Positions 43,508 through 52,763 are shown, numbered from the stretch's first letter. The stretch: DNA of 64,000 nt from Cnuibacter physcomitrellae (GCF_014640535.1 NZ_BMHD01000001.1:2296214-2360213); one strand, 5' to 3'. Program-made: numbers and translations. Notes: a model not told the origin generated them from the letters alone.

Positions 43508-44428
43508 TCAGCTGAGTGAGAGACCGATGCTCGCCGCGAGCGCCAGGGCCAGGCCCAGGACCTGGACCCTGCCCAGACGCTCCCGCAGGACGATCCAGGC
43601 CAGCAGGATGGTGCCGAGCGGGTAGAGGGAGTTCAACACCCCGACCACCGGAAGGGTGGTCGGATCGTCGCTCGCGTGCAGAGCGGTCTGGATGAGGACG
43701 TTCGCTCCCGCATCGCAGATGCCGCAGATCGCCACGAGGGCCACGAACCTCAGCGTGTCCCGTCGTCCGCCCGAGAGCCCCACGCCGCCTGAAGCGGAGG
43801 GGCGGAGGAGCCCGCGCATCCCCGGTGCGCTCCGATGCAGCGCCACCACGGTGATCAGAACGGCGACCGCCATCACCACGACCTGGACCAGACGCGCGAC
43901 CAGGAGGGTGCTGAACCCCTCCGGCGCCTGCTCGTAGGCGAGCACCAGGCCGCCGAAGCCACAGCCGGCCACGACCGCCGCGGCGAGGCCGCGCCGCGTC
44001 AGCCGCGCACCCGATCGCTCCCGGGTGGTCGCGACGAGGACCACGGCCACCAGGGAGACGAGCAGCGACACGATCCCGATCGGCGAGAGCACCGCGCCGC
44101 GGAGGACGGCCACCAGCACAGGGACCGACGCCGCGATCACCGCGGTCACCGGCGAGAGCACGCTCATCGGCCCGACCGCCAGCGCCGCGTAGAGGAGGAG
44201 GACCCCGACGGACCCGGAGACGCCCGCGACCGCACCCCACAGCAGCGCGCCCGGCGTGAACTCACCGCCGAGGAGCAGCAGACCGAGGAGCAGAGGCACC
44301 AGACCCGCTGTGGCCGCGAGGGCCGTGACGACGACGGGGAGCGCCCGCCGCGAGGCGAACCCGCCCAGGAAGTCGGCGATGCCGTAGATCAGGGCCCCCG
44401 CCAGCGCCAGCGCCACGGTCACGATCAC
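43508..44428 (-). CDS. EamA/DMT-superfamily transporter
   Basis: 306 residues with ten membrane helices arranged as two EamA halves (PVTAVIAASVPVLVAVL ends the first; NSLYPLGTILLAWIVLRERLGRVQVLG closes the second, a conserved DMT motif). GTG start with GGGAGGGAGG upstream. Exporter of metabolites or amino-acid-like compounds is typical; substrate unknown. Confidence 0.87.
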   Translation of the reverse strand: MIVTVALALAGALIYGIADFLGGFASRRALPVVVTALAATAGLVPLLLGLLLLGGEFTPGALLWGAVAGVSGSVGVLLLYAALAVGPMSVLSPVTAVIAASVPVLVAVLRGAVLSPIGIVSLLVSLVAVVLVATTRERSGARLTRRGLAAAVVAGCGFGGLVLAYEQAPEGFSTLLVARLVQVVVMAVAVLITVVALHRSAPGMRGLLRPSASGGVGLSGGRRDTLRFVALVAICGICDAGANVLIQTALHASDDPTTLPVVGVLNSLYPLGTILLAWIVLRERLGRVQVLGLALALAASIGLSLS

Positions 44429-44509
44429 GGATGCCTCCCTCCCCTACGACCTCCCCTCAGCTTGGCAGGCGGCGAGGTCGACGGCAGGGCGGCGCCGTGG
44501 GCCTCGGCC

Positions 44510-45490
44510 TCACCTCTCGTCCGCGGCCAGCTCGAGGGCGGCGCGGACGCCCTGCAGGTAGTCGCGGGGCCGTTCCCAGGCGGCGAAGTGCCCACCGCGC
44601 TCGAACTCCTGCCAGGACCGCACGTCGAAGCGCCGCTCGGCGAAGCTGCGGGGCGCGTTCACGAGGTCCTTCGGGAAGATCGTGAACGCGGTCGGCACGG
44701 CCACGCGGGGCCAGGGCTTGCCCCCGCCGGCGGCATACGGCGGGAAGGACGTCCCGATGCAGCGGTGCATCCAGTACGCCGAGATCCAGGTGAGCAGCTC
44801 ATCGCGGGAGAACACCGTCTCGACGTCACCGTCGCAGTCGGTCCACGACTGCAGCTTCTCGAGGATCCAGGCCGCCATCCCCGCCGGCGAGTCGCCGAGC
44901 GAGGCCGCGAGGGTCCAGGGCTTCGTGGACTGCTCGTGCATGTAGCCACCCTCGGCGGCCTGCCACCGGCGTCCCCGCTCCACGTAGGCCTGCTCGTCGG
45001 GCGACAGATCGGCCGGGAGGTCGGCGAGGAAGTGGTACTGCGACACGTCGGTCAGGTGCATGGCTCCGACACGGTCAGGATGCGAGGCCGCCAGCGCCTC
45101 GGCGACGTCGCATCCGACGTCTCCGGCGGAGACGACGTAGTGGTCGTAGCCGAGGTCGGCCATCGCCTCGCCCACCCACTCCGCCATGGTGATCGAGGAG
45201 GCGCCGCCCTCGGGCACCGGAAGGGCGAACGGGAAGCCGGGCAACGCCGGGACGACGACGTTCACGTCGTCGAGGAGAGGCAGCAGCCGCTCGAAACGCA
45301 GCACCGAGTCGGGCCACCCGTGCAGGAGCAGCACCGTCTGCCGAGCTCCCGGGACCACCCTGTGCGCGACGCGCAGCGGACGCGCGCCGCCCGCGACCGC
45401 CCAGGGCAGTTCGCGGATCCTCGCCTCGTGCTCTCGCCAGTCGTAGTCCTCCGCCCAGGATCGGACAAGGTCGCAGGGGCTCCGCGTCAG
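44510..45490 (-). pseudogene. Epoxide-hydrolase-type alpha/beta hydrolase lacking its N-terminus
   Basis: The readable homology begins at SWAEDYDWREHEAR, about 55 residues into the usual N-terminal EHN domain, and continues to a normal C-terminus with catalytic features intact: HGWPDS, nucleophile Asp in SAGDVGCD, two Tyr-rich cap motifs, and His in GGHFAAWE. No ATG, GTG or TTG precedes the homology in frame; the first candidate is CTG 45490, which overlaps the TetR stop as CTGA. Either the gene was fused to the TetR 3' end by deletion and is broken, or it starts at CTG and makes a 326-residue protein. Confidence 0.65.
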
Positions 45491-46122
45491 GCTCTCAGCT
45501 CGCCGAGCAGGCGCGTGACCCGGGCCTGGAGGAAGGTGGTGAAGGTCTCCGGCGTGCACCCGCACTCGGCCCTGAGCAGGAGATAGGTCTCGTGGGAGGC
45601 GATCAGGAAGAACTCCTGGACCACGCCCGGCACCTGCTCGCCCGAGATGACACCCCGATCGGCCAGCCACTGGGCCGTGCGACGGAACTCCGTCCGGCGG
45701 ACCTGTCGGACCTCCTCGAACAGGGCCGCCGCTCCGGCGTCCGCGTCGGCCGCGGCCTGGAACGCCGACCACAGGCCGGCGGTGCGCGCGATCGAGGACC
45801 CGAGCACGCGCAGGTACTCCCCCACCGCCTCCTCGAAAGCCAGCTGCTCGGTCAGTGCGACGTACGCCGGCTCGCCCCCGGCGGGGAACGCGCTGCTGCT
45901 GCCGGCGAAGGCCATGTCGAAGGCGGCTCGGAGCAGGCGCCGCTTCGGCCCCGCGAGCCCGACCGTCTCCACCGACACGCCCGCTCGCTCCGCGATCGCC
46001 TTCAGGGTCGTCGCCCCGTAGCCGTGCTCGCTGAACAGCGCGGCAGCGGCCTCCAGGATCGACGTGCGGGTCCGTTGCGCCGCCGCCACCCGCGTCGGCA
46101 CACGCTCGGGAGCTGCACTCAT
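45487..46122 (-). CDS. TetR-family regulator
   Basis: 211 residues from the ATG at 46122; GTG 46137 would add five residues. Helix-turn-helix at about 18-60 (RTSILEAAAALFSEHGYGATTLKAIAERAGVSVETVGLAGPKRRLL, with the usual YYHF replaced by LAGP) and a long helical effector domain. It is immediately upstream of the truncated hydrolase, which overlaps its stop by four bases. Confidence 0.85.
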   Translation of the reverse strand: MSAAPERVPTRVAAAQRTRTSILEAAAALFSEHGYGATTLKAIAERAGVSVETVGLAGPKRRLLRAAFDMAFAGSSSAFPAGGEPAYVALTEQLAFEEAVGEYLRVLGSSIARTAGLWSAFQAAADADAGAAALFEEVRQVRRTEFRRTAQWLADRGVISGEQVPGVVQEFFLIASHETYLLLRAECGCTPETFTTFLQARVTRLLGELRA

Positions 46123-46185
46123 GCTGCTCTGCTCCACCAGGGCAGAGAGGTCATCAGAGAGCAGCCTCCGGCCGGGATCGGGACG

Positions 46186-46899
46186 TCAGCCGGGCTGCTG
46201 GTCGTAGGTGATCGGCAGGACCGCGGGCACCGTGGCCAGGTCGCCCGAGGTCGCCGTGGCGGTGAAGGTGCCCGAGCCGGTGCCCCCGGAGTCGTCGGTG
46301 CCGAAGTGGAGCGTGACCGGAGGGGTCGACTGCCCCGGAGCGAGCGTGCCCGTCCAGGTGATCTGCATGTGTCCGCCTCCGCCCGGCGGGACGTACGCCC
46401 ATCCGTCGCCCTCGAGGTTGTCATCGACGAGCACGGCGCCGATCCCCGGGGCAGGGGACGCCTGCAGGTCGACGACGAGGTTCGAGGCGACGGTGTCGGT
46501 GTTGTTGAGGACCGTCAGCTGGGCCGAGCCGTGAGGGTAGGGAGGGAACGACCCCTCCGCCACCAGATGCATCGCGAGCGCAGACGGGGTCCACGACGGG
46601 ACGAGCGCGCTGGGCAGCACGGGCTGCGGTTCCGGCTCGGGTGCCGGGGCCGGAGCGGGGGCCGTGGTCGCGGCGGTCGTCTCGCACCCGGTCTCGGCGG
46701 CGAAGGCGCTGGTGGTGGGGCCGCCGAGAGCCGCACCTCCCCCGACCGCGAGCGCGACGAGCAGGAGCAGAGCCGTGGCTCCTCGAGCTCCGGAGCGTCG
46801 GAATCGCCAGACGGCGACCACGCCCAGGGCCAGCGCCACCGCGCCGATGACGAGCGGCACCACCGGCGCCGAACCCGTGTTCGCAAGACAGTCGATCAT
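46186..46899 (-). CDS. Protein with an N-terminal LANTG segment and an extracellular domain
   Basis: 237 residues from the ATG at 46899 (GAGGGGGG upstream). It begins MIDCLANTGSAPVV, with LANTG at residues 5-9, a hydrophobic helix (10-29) and RFRRS, exactly the layout of a sortase sorting signal but at the wrong end. A second hydrophobic helix (40-60, ending FAAE) resembles a signal peptide, followed by a proline/glutamate linker and an Ig-like beta domain. It is probably membrane-anchored; whether the LANTG is used is unknown. Confidence 0.65.
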   Translation of the reverse strand: MIDCLANTGSAPVVPLVIGAVALALGVVAVWRFRRSGARGATALLLLVALAVGGGAALGGPTTSAFAAETGCETTAATTAPAPAPAPEPEPQPVLPSALVPSWTPSALAMHLVAEGSFPPYPHGSAQLTVLNNTDTVASNLVVDLQASPAPGIGAVLVDDNLEGDGWAYVPPGGGGHMQITWTGTLAPGQSTPPVTLHFGTDDSGGTGSGTFTATATSGDLATVPAVLPITYDQQPG

Positions 46900-47053
46900 C
46901 GTGTCCCCCCTCGAGACCCGTGCTGACACGCACTGCCGAGAATTCTTCCAGAGGCCGGCACCCCGTCCCGACGGATCGGACGCCCCACTTCGAGGCACGT
47001 CGACGGGGTACGCGGACGTCGCTGCGACCGCTCGCCTCCGCCCGCCGACGGGC

Positions 47054-47818
47054 TCAGCGCAGGTCCGCCTCGATCGCCGCGGCGGTCTCCCGCGCCCGAG
47101 GCACGAACTCGCTCTCGATCGTCTCGACAGCGTGCCTGCCGACGCTCGTGGAGACGTTCAGCGCCGCGACGATCGCACCGTCCCTGCCGTGGACGGGCAC
47201 CGCCATCGACCGCAGCCCCTCCTCGAGCTCGCCGTCCACGATCGACCAGCCGCGCTCACGCACCCGCGTGATCTCGGCGACGAGCTCGTCCACGTCGACG
47301 AGGGTCGCCGGCGTGAAGCGCTCACGTGGAGCAGAGCGCAGCCTCTCGCGGAGCTCGGCCTCCGGGAGGCCGGCCAGGAGCACCCGGCCCATGCTCGTGG
47401 CGAACGCCGGGAACCGCGATCCGAGGGTGATCGACACGCTCATGATCCGGCGGGTCGGGATGCGCGCGACGTAGACCACGTCGTCCTCGTCGAGCACGCC
47501 GGCGGAGACCGACTCGGCCAGCTCGGCCGAGAGCTCGCGGAGATGCGGCTCCATGACCTCGGGCAGGGACAACGACGAGAGGTACCCGTACCCGAGCTCG
47601 AGCACGCGCGGGGTCAAGCGGAACGACCGGCCGTCGGACCTGACGTACCCCAGCTTCTCGAGCGTCCGGAGGAATCGTCGCGCTGCCGCAGCCGGGACGT
47701 CCGCGCGGCGCGCCACCTCGGAGAGCGTCATCTCGGGATGGTTCCCGTCGAAGGCGGCGATCACGGCGAGCCCGCGCGCCAGGGACTGGACGAAGTCCTC
47801 GGATGGGGGCTCGCTCAC
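47054..47818 (-). CDS. pcaR: IclR-family regulator of the beta-ketoadipate pathway
   Basis: 254 residues. The DFVQSLARGLAVIAAFDGNHPEMTLSEVARRADVPAAAARRFLRTL start and YLSSLSLPEVMEPHLREL linker match the PcaR/PobR/PcaU group closely; the effector domain contains YVARIPTRRIMSV and the ATSMGRVLLAGL motif. TAGAGT six bases before the GTG gives it a leaderless promoter of its own, although it lies downstream of pcaIJF in the same orientation. It likely activates the pca genes in response to beta-ketoadipate. Confidence 0.9.
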   Translation of the reverse strand: MSEPPSEDFVQSLARGLAVIAAFDGNHPEMTLSEVARRADVPAAAARRFLRTLEKLGYVRSDGRSFRLTPRVLELGYGYLSSLSLPEVMEPHLRELSAELAESVSAGVLDEDDVVYVARIPTRRIMSVSITLGSRFPAFATSMGRVLLAGLPEAELRERLRSAPRERFTPATLVDVDELVAEITRVRERGWSIVDGELEEGLRSMAVPVHGRDGAIVAALNVSTSVGRHAVETIESEFVPRARETAAAIEADLR

Positions 47819-47824
47819 GCTGTC

Positions 47825-47830
47825 ACTCTA
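47825..47830 (-). promoter_or_regulatory. -10 box of pcaR, leaderless
   Basis: TAGAGT on the minus strand, six bases before GTG 47818. Confidence 0.55.
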
Positions 47831-47873
47831 TCCACCGGTCGCCCCTCGTCCGCTCGGCACGGGACGCGACCGG

Positions 47874-49049
47874 TCAGCGCTCGAGGACCACGGCGAGAGC
47901 CTGACCCACACCGATGCAGATCGTCGCCACGGCCACGCCGCCTCCGCGGCGGGCCAGCTCGTGGGCCGCCCGCGCGATGACCCGGCCGCCCGACGCACCC
48001 AGCGGGTGGCCGATGGCGAGCGCACCGCCGTGGGCGTTCAGCTTCGCCGGATCGAGCTCGGACCAGCCCGCGAGGCAGGCGAGGGTCTGCGAGGCGAACG
48101 CCTCGTTGAGCTCGACCACGTCGACGTCGGACCAGCGACGGCCCGCACGGGCGAGGGCCTTGTTCGCGGCCTCGATCGGGGCGATCGGGAAGTCGTCGGG
48201 GTCGACGCCGTGGGCCGCCCTGGCGGTGATGCGCGCGAGGGGCTCGATGTCGAGCACGCCCTCACGGCCCAGGAGGATCGCCGAGGCGCCGTCGTTGATC
48301 GACGACGAGTTCCCCGCCGTCACGGTGCCGTGGCCGTCGCGCGGGAAGAGCGCCCGCAGCCCGGCGAGCCGCTCGACGGAGGTGTCGTCGCGGATGCCCT
48401 CGTCGCGCGCGAGCTCGACGCCGGGCACCGGCACCACCTCGCCCTCGAACACCCCGTCGGCCCACGCGGCCGCCGCGAGCCGGTGCGATCGCACCGCGAA
48501 CTCGTCCTGCTGCTCACGCGAGATCCCGCGCTCCTGCGCCACCTTCTCGGCCGCCTCGCCGTTGGAGATGGTCCACTCGGCGGGAAGCCGCGGGTTCGTC
48601 ATGCGCCAGCCGATCGAGGTGTTCCACAGCGTGGGGTTGCCGCCACTCGGGAACCCCTTGGGCGACTTCTCGAGCACATACGGCGCACGGGTCATCGACT
48701 CGACGCCGCCGGCCAGGACGAGGTCGGCGTCCCCCGCCGCGATGGCGCGCGATCCCTGGATCACCGCATCCATCGAGGATGCGCACAGCCGGTTCACCGT
48801 CACCCCGGTCACGGTCGTCGGGAAGCCCGCCAGTAGTGCCGCGAAACGGGCCACGTCGCGGTTGTCCTCGCCCGCCTGGTTGGCGTCGCCGAGGATGACG
48901 TCGTCGATCCGCGCCGGGTCGAGCCCGGTGCGCTCGACGACGGCCCTGAGGACGACGGCGGCCAGGTCGTCGGGCCGGGTGCCCGCGAGCGCTCCCCCCG
49001 ATCGGCCGAAGGGGGTGCGCAGGGCGTCGTAGACGACGGTCTCGATCAT
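47874..49049 (-). CDS. pcaF: 3-oxoadipyl-CoA thiolase
   Basis: 391 residues, a thiolase. Cys89 (NRLCASSMDA), His348 (GGALAIGHPLGASG) and Cys378 (ICIGVGQ) form the catalytic set. It cleaves 3-oxoadipyl-CoA to succinyl-CoA and acetyl-CoA, the last step of the protocatechuate/catechol branch. Position directly after the CoA-transferase genes, with a four-base ATGA overlap, supports pcaF over a general acetyl-CoA acetyltransferase. Confidence 0.93.
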   Translation of the reverse strand: MIETVVYDALRTPFGRSGGALAGTRPDDLAAVVLRAVVERTGLDPARIDDVILGDANQAGEDNRDVARFAALLAGFPTTVTGVTVNRLCASSMDAVIQGSRAIAAGDADLVLAGGVESMTRAPYVLEKSPKGFPSGGNPTLWNTSIGWRMTNPRLPAEWTISNGEAAEKVAQERGISREQQDEFAVRSHRLAAAAWADGVFEGEVVPVPGVELARDEGIRDDTSVERLAGLRALFPRDGHGTVTAGNSSSINDGASAILLGREGVLDIEPLARITARAAHGVDPDDFPIAPIEAANKALARAGRRWSDVDVVELNEAFASQTLACLAGWSELDPAKLNAHGGALAIGHPLGASGGRVIARAAHELARRGGGVAVATICIGVGQALAVVLER

Positions 49050-49738
49050 CGGGCGGTCCTCTCTTCCCGGGGCGCGGGGGTCGCGGTCGTCCCGGTGGTC
49101 GCGTCGCGCAGCGCGAGCCCGGTGAGCGCCCGCAGCTCCCCGACCGTGGTGTCGCCGAACGTCTCCGTGACGGCGAAGCCGTCGGGGGTCACGTCGAAGA
49201 TCGCGTGGTCGGTGTAGACCCGCGACACGCATCCGACACCCGTGAGCGGGTAGCTGCAGCGCTCCACGAGCTTCGACTCGCCCGAACGGGTGAGCAGGTC
49301 GGTCATCACGTAGACGCTCTTCGCGCCGATCGCGAGGTCCATCGCCCCACCGACCGCCGGGATCGCGCCGGCCTTGCCGGTGGACCAGTTCGCCAGGTCG
49401 CCGTTGGCCGCGACCTGGTACGCGCCGAGCACGCACACGTCGAGGTGACCTCCCCGCATCATGGCGAACGAGTCGGCGTGGTGGAAGTACGCGGCGCCGG
49501 GCACCGCGGTGACGGCCTGCTTCCCCGCGTTGATCAGGTCCGGATCGACGGCCCCGGCGGAGGGAGCTGCGCCCATGCCGAGCATCCCGTTCTCGGTGTG
49601 CAGGATGATCTCGGCGCCCTCAGGCAGGAAGTCGGCGACGCGGGTCGGGGCGCCGATGCCGAGGTTGACGATCGAGCCTTCCTCGATGTCGGCAGCGATC
49701 CTCGCCGCGAGCTCGTCGCGGGTGATGCGCGTGGTCAT
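49046..49738 (-). CDS. pcaJ: 3-oxoadipate CoA-transferase subunit B
   Basis: 230 residues. The catalytic Glu lies in ILHTENGMLGMG; SFAMMRGGHLDVCVLGAYQV and KAGAIPAVGGAMDLAIGAK are conserved in the beta subunit. With subunit A it transfers CoA from succinyl-CoA to 3-oxoadipate. Starts four bases within the end of the A-subunit gene (ATGA-type overlap), fixing a heteromeric operon. Confidence 0.92.
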   Translation of the reverse strand: MTTRITRDELAARIAADIEEGSIVNLGIGAPTRVADFLPEGAEIILHTENGMLGMGAAPSAGAVDPDLINAGKQAVTAVPGAAYFHHADSFAMMRGGHLDVCVLGAYQVAANGDLANWSTGKAGAIPAVGGAMDLAIGAKSVYVMTDLLTRSGESKLVERCSYPLTGVGCVSRVYTDHAIFDVTPDGFAVTETFGDTTVGELRALTGLALRDATTGTTATPAPREERTAR

Positions 49739-50511
49739 GCCGGATCTCCTTCCTGGGCGGAGGTCGTCGAGACGTCGGCAGGGCGCTCCAGCGGCCGGCC
49801 CTCGAGGTCGACCCCGCCGACGAAGACGCCCTCCCGGAGCCAGGCGCGCTCACCGACCTCGACGACGCGGTCGACGAAGAGACCCGGGGTGACGACGGTC
49901 TCGGGGTCGAGCTCACCGAGGTCGACGGTCGAGTCGACCTGCACGACCGTGGTCCGCGCGGCCGTGCACATGATCGGACCGAAGTTCCGCGCGGTCTCGC
50001 GGTAGACGAGGTTGCCCCAGCGATCCGCGCGGAGCGCACTCACCAGCGCGAAGTCGGCGTGGATGGGGAGCTCGAGCGCGTATCTGCGTCCGCCGAACTC
50101 GCGGGTCTCCTTGCCCTCGGCGAGCTGCGTTCCCACGCCCGTCGGCGTGTAGAACGCCCCGATCCCGGCCCCGGCGGCGCGGATGCGCTCGGCGAGGTTG
50201 CCCTGCGGCACGAGCTCGAGCTCGATGGCGCCTTCGGCGTAGAGACGGTCGAACACCCACGAGTCGCTCTGCCGGGGGAACGAGCAGATGATCTTCCGGA
50301 CTCGGCCCCGGTCGAGGAGCGCCGCCAGGCCGGTGTCGCCGTTGCCCGCGTTGTTGTTGACGATCGTCAGGTCGGATGCGCCCTGCTCGATCAAGGCGTC
50401 GATGAGCTCGACGGGCTGACCGGCGCGCCCGAAGCCCCCGATCATCACCGTGTCGCCGTCCCGCACGTCGGCGATCGCCTCCGCCGCCGAGGCGATCCGC
50501 TTGTCGATCAC
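49735..50511 (-). CDS. pcaI: 3-oxoadipate CoA-transferase subunit A
   Basis: 258 residues from GTG 50511. Start chosen because GGGAG lies five bases upstream and the family begins near IDKRIASAAEAIADV; the earlier ATGs at 50541 and 50523 fall in or next to palindromes. Conserved GGFGRAGQP and the GNGDTGLAALL and FYTPTGVGT segments mark the alpha subunit. First gene of pcaIJF. Confidence 0.9.
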   Translation of the reverse strand: MIDKRIASAAEAIADVRDGDTVMIGGFGRAGQPVELIDALIEQGASDLTIVNNNAGNGDTGLAALLDRGRVRKIICSFPRQSDSWVFDRLYAEGAIELELVPQGNLAERIRAAGAGIGAFYTPTGVGTQLAEGKETREFGGRRYALELPIHADFALVSALRADRWGNLVYRETARNFGPIMCTAARTTVVQVDSTVDLGELDPETVVTPGLFVDRVVEVGERAWLREGVFVGGVDLEGRPLERPADVSTTSAQEGDPA

Positions 50512-50524
50512 GCCGTCTCCCATC

Positions 50525-50557
50525 TTCGCTGTGCGAAACATCCTTCGCTCAGCGAAG
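50525..50557. promoter_or_regulatory. Two palindromes upstream of pcaI, probable PcaR sites
   Basis: TTCGC-TGT-GCGAA (50525-50537) and CTTCGCT-C-AGCGAAG (50543-50557) side by side just upstream of pcaI. Paired similar palindromes of this size fit an IclR-family activator. TAGACT lies just upstream on the minus strand as a possible -10 box. Confidence 0.65.
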
Positions 50558-50674
50558 TCTACGCGTCATCGCTCCCGAAAGGAACAGGCGAGACGCGATG
50601 CCGAGCGTGCGGAACGAGGGGGCGAGGCCCGATGATGGACCTACCGGTCCACGGATCGCCCTGGGGAGCTACTC

Positions 50675-52324
50675 ATGCCGCTGTTCGAGATGGAGGCCAC
50701 TCCGCGCGGCCGACGGCGGGTGTCCGTGCTCGCCCAGCTCCCCCTCCTCCTCGGGTCCGCCTTCGTGACGGGGCTCGTCGCCCTCTCGCTGCCGCACGAG
50801 CTCCTCTCGCCGACGCTGCTCACGGGGCTCGCGCTCATCGTCGCGGCGACCGTCCTCGCCGTCGCCCTGCCGTGGGAGCGCTGGAACCCCAACACCCTGA
50901 TCACGGTGGCGGTGATCGACATCGTGGGCATCGCCCTGATCCGCGCCGAACTGCTGGATCAGCTCCCCTCCGTCGGGATCCTCGCCATCTTCCCCGTCCT
51001 GTGGCTCGCCTACGGGTTCCGTCCGTGGGCGATGGCCGTCGCGATCGGCGGGGCGCTGGTGATCACGTCGTTCCCGTTCGTCTTCCGGGGGCGCTGGCCC
51101 ACGAACGCGCTCGAGTGGTCGAACGTGGTCCTCCTGCCCGCTCTGATCGTCGGTGTCGCCATCGTGGTGAACCTGGCCGCGGCCCAGCTCCGCCGCAACC
51201 GGCAGCGGCTCGTCGAGTCGATGGACGCTCAGGCCGGGATGCTCCGGCGGTCGCAGGACAGCGAGCTCCTCTCGAGGGCGATCATCGACACGGTGAACGC
51301 GGGCATCGCCTTCTACGCGGCCGACACCCGGCTGGTCGTGGCCAACCGTCAGGCCGCCGACATGGCCCGTCTGGCGGGGTTCGAGCTGGAGCGCCCGCCG
51401 TACGCCGGCGACGACGTCCTGATGGCCGACCGCGAGACGACGATCCCCTACGACCAGCAGATCATCCCCCGGGCTCTGCGCGCAGAGGAGATCGCCGACC
51501 ACGTCGAGTGGGTGGGACCCGCCGACGAGCAGATCGCGATCATGGCCTCCTCCCGTCGGGTCCACCGGCCCGACGGGGAGCTCCTCGGAACGGTGATCGT
51601 CGCCTACGACATCACGGAGCTCGCGCAGGCGATCGAGGTCCGCGAGGCGTTCCTGTCGACCGTGTCGCACGAGCTCCGGACCCCGCTCACGAACATCACC
51701 GGCTACCTGGACCTGCTGGAGGACTCGATCGACCCGGCCGACTCGGAGAGCACCTCGTACCTCCGCGTCGTGCTCCGCAACGCCGCGGCACTCCGCGACC
51801 GCATCGACGAGCTGCTCGCCGCGACGTCGACCACCTCTCCCCTCGCGCTCGAGCCGAGCGATGTCGGCGCCGTGCTCGATCGCGCCGTCGCCGCACTCCA
51901 CGACCGCGCGCGCTCTCGCGAGCAGCGCATCCACGTGGTGAGGGACCCCGCCGCGGACACGTCGGCGCGAGCGGATCGGGAGCGCCTGCAGCGCGCGCTC
52001 GAGGAGATCATCGACAACGCGGTGAAGTTCGGTCCCGTCGGATCGACCATCACCGTCACCGAGACCGTCACGCCCTCCTCCATCGCCATCACCGTCGAGG
52101 ACTCCGGCCCCGGCATCAGCCGGGGAGAGCAGACCCGGATCTTCGACCGCTTCTACCGCACGCCCTACGCGCACCACAACGCGATCCAGGGCTTCGGCCT
52201 GGGCCTGACCCTCGCGAAGAGCACGGTCGCCGCCCACGAGGGCCGCATCTCGGTCCGGAGCACCGGCGCGGGCACGGCTCTCACGACGACCATCCCGCGC
52301 TCCGGGCCGGCCGACGCGGTCTGA
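50675..52324 (+). CDS. Orphan membrane sensor histidine kinase with PAS-like domain
   Basis: 549 residues. About five membrane helices (20-170), a coiled linker, a PAS-like domain (200-315, ending VIVAYDITELAQ), HisKA with His332 (FLSTVSHELRTPL) and a HATPase domain (EIIDNAVKFGP; DSGPGI; GFGLGL). GGGGAG precedes the ATG. No response regulator follows; the next regulator pair at 53518 has its own kinase. Overlaps the convergent vanZ-like gene by 44 bases. Confidence 0.88.
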   Translation: MPLFEMEATPRGRRRVSVLAQLPLLLGSAFVTGLVALSLPHELLSPTLLTGLALIVAATVLAVALPWERWNPNTLITVAVIDIVGIALIRAELLDQLPSVGILAIFPVLWLAYGFRPWAMAVAIGGALVITSFPFVFRGRWPTNALEWSNVVLLPALIVGVAIVVNLAAAQLRRNRQRLVESMDAQAGMLRRSQDSELLSRAIIDTVNAGIAFYAADTRLVVANRQAADMARLAGFELERPPYAGDDVLMADRETTIPYDQQIIPRALRAEEIADHVEWVGPADEQIAIMASSRRVHRPDGELLGTVIVAYDITELAQAIEVREAFLSTVSHELRTPLTNITGYLDLLEDSIDPADSESTSYLRVVLRNAAALRDRIDELLAATSTTSPLALEPSDVGAVLDRAVAALHDRARSREQRIHVVRDPAADTSARADRERLQRALEEIIDNAVKFGPVGSTITVTETVTPSSIAITVEDSGPGISRGEQTRIFDRFYRTPYAHHNAIQGFGLGLTLAKSTVAAHEGRISVRSTGAGTALTTTIPRSGPADAV

Positions 52325-52763
52325 GACCCCCCTCCCGTCGCACCGAGCGGCCCCGGAGAGCGGCCAGCCGGACGATCGCGAGCCCCAGCACTCCCCCGGC
52401 GGTGTTCGTGAGGACGTCGGTCGTGTCGGTGATGCCGACGGCGAGCACGAACTGCGCGAGTTCGAAGCCGCAGCTGGTGAGGGCCATCGCCGCCGCGCTC
52501 AGCCGGAGGCGTGCGGGGGCGAGGAGCCCGAGGAGGAGACCGAACGGCACGAAGACGACGACGTTGCCGATGACCTCGATCGGGCGGCTGGCGCCGGCGG
52601 TCGACGTGGCGACGAACGGGATCAGCTTGAGATGCCGATCGGCCGCCGTCCCGATGGAGGGCTCCGCGAGCTTCCAGACGACGAGCCAGGTCAGGAGGAC
52701 CAGGTAGAGCGCCAGCGCGACCACGAGGAGCGCCCGTCCGACCGGACGGTGGGTCGAGCTCAC
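52281..52763 (-). CDS. VanZ-like membrane protein
   Basis: 160 residues from GTG 52763, with about four helices. The VanZ-family pattern is seen in EVIGNVVVFVPFGLLLGL and FELAQFVLAVGITDTTDVLTNTAGGVLGL (conserved Asp and Asn). VanZ lowers teicoplanin binding in resistant enterococci, but most actinobacterial homologues are of unknown role. Its start overlaps the vanY-like stop by four bases, making a coupled pair. No vanHAX genes are present. Confidence 0.82.
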   Translation of the reverse strand: MSSTHRPVGRALLVVALALYLVLLTWLVVWKLAEPSIGTAADRHLKLIPFVATSTAGASRPIEVIGNVVVFVPFGLLLGLLAPARLRLSAAAMALTSCGFELAQFVLAVGITDTTDVLTNTAGGVLGLAIVRLAALRGRSVRREGGLRPRRPARSAGWSS

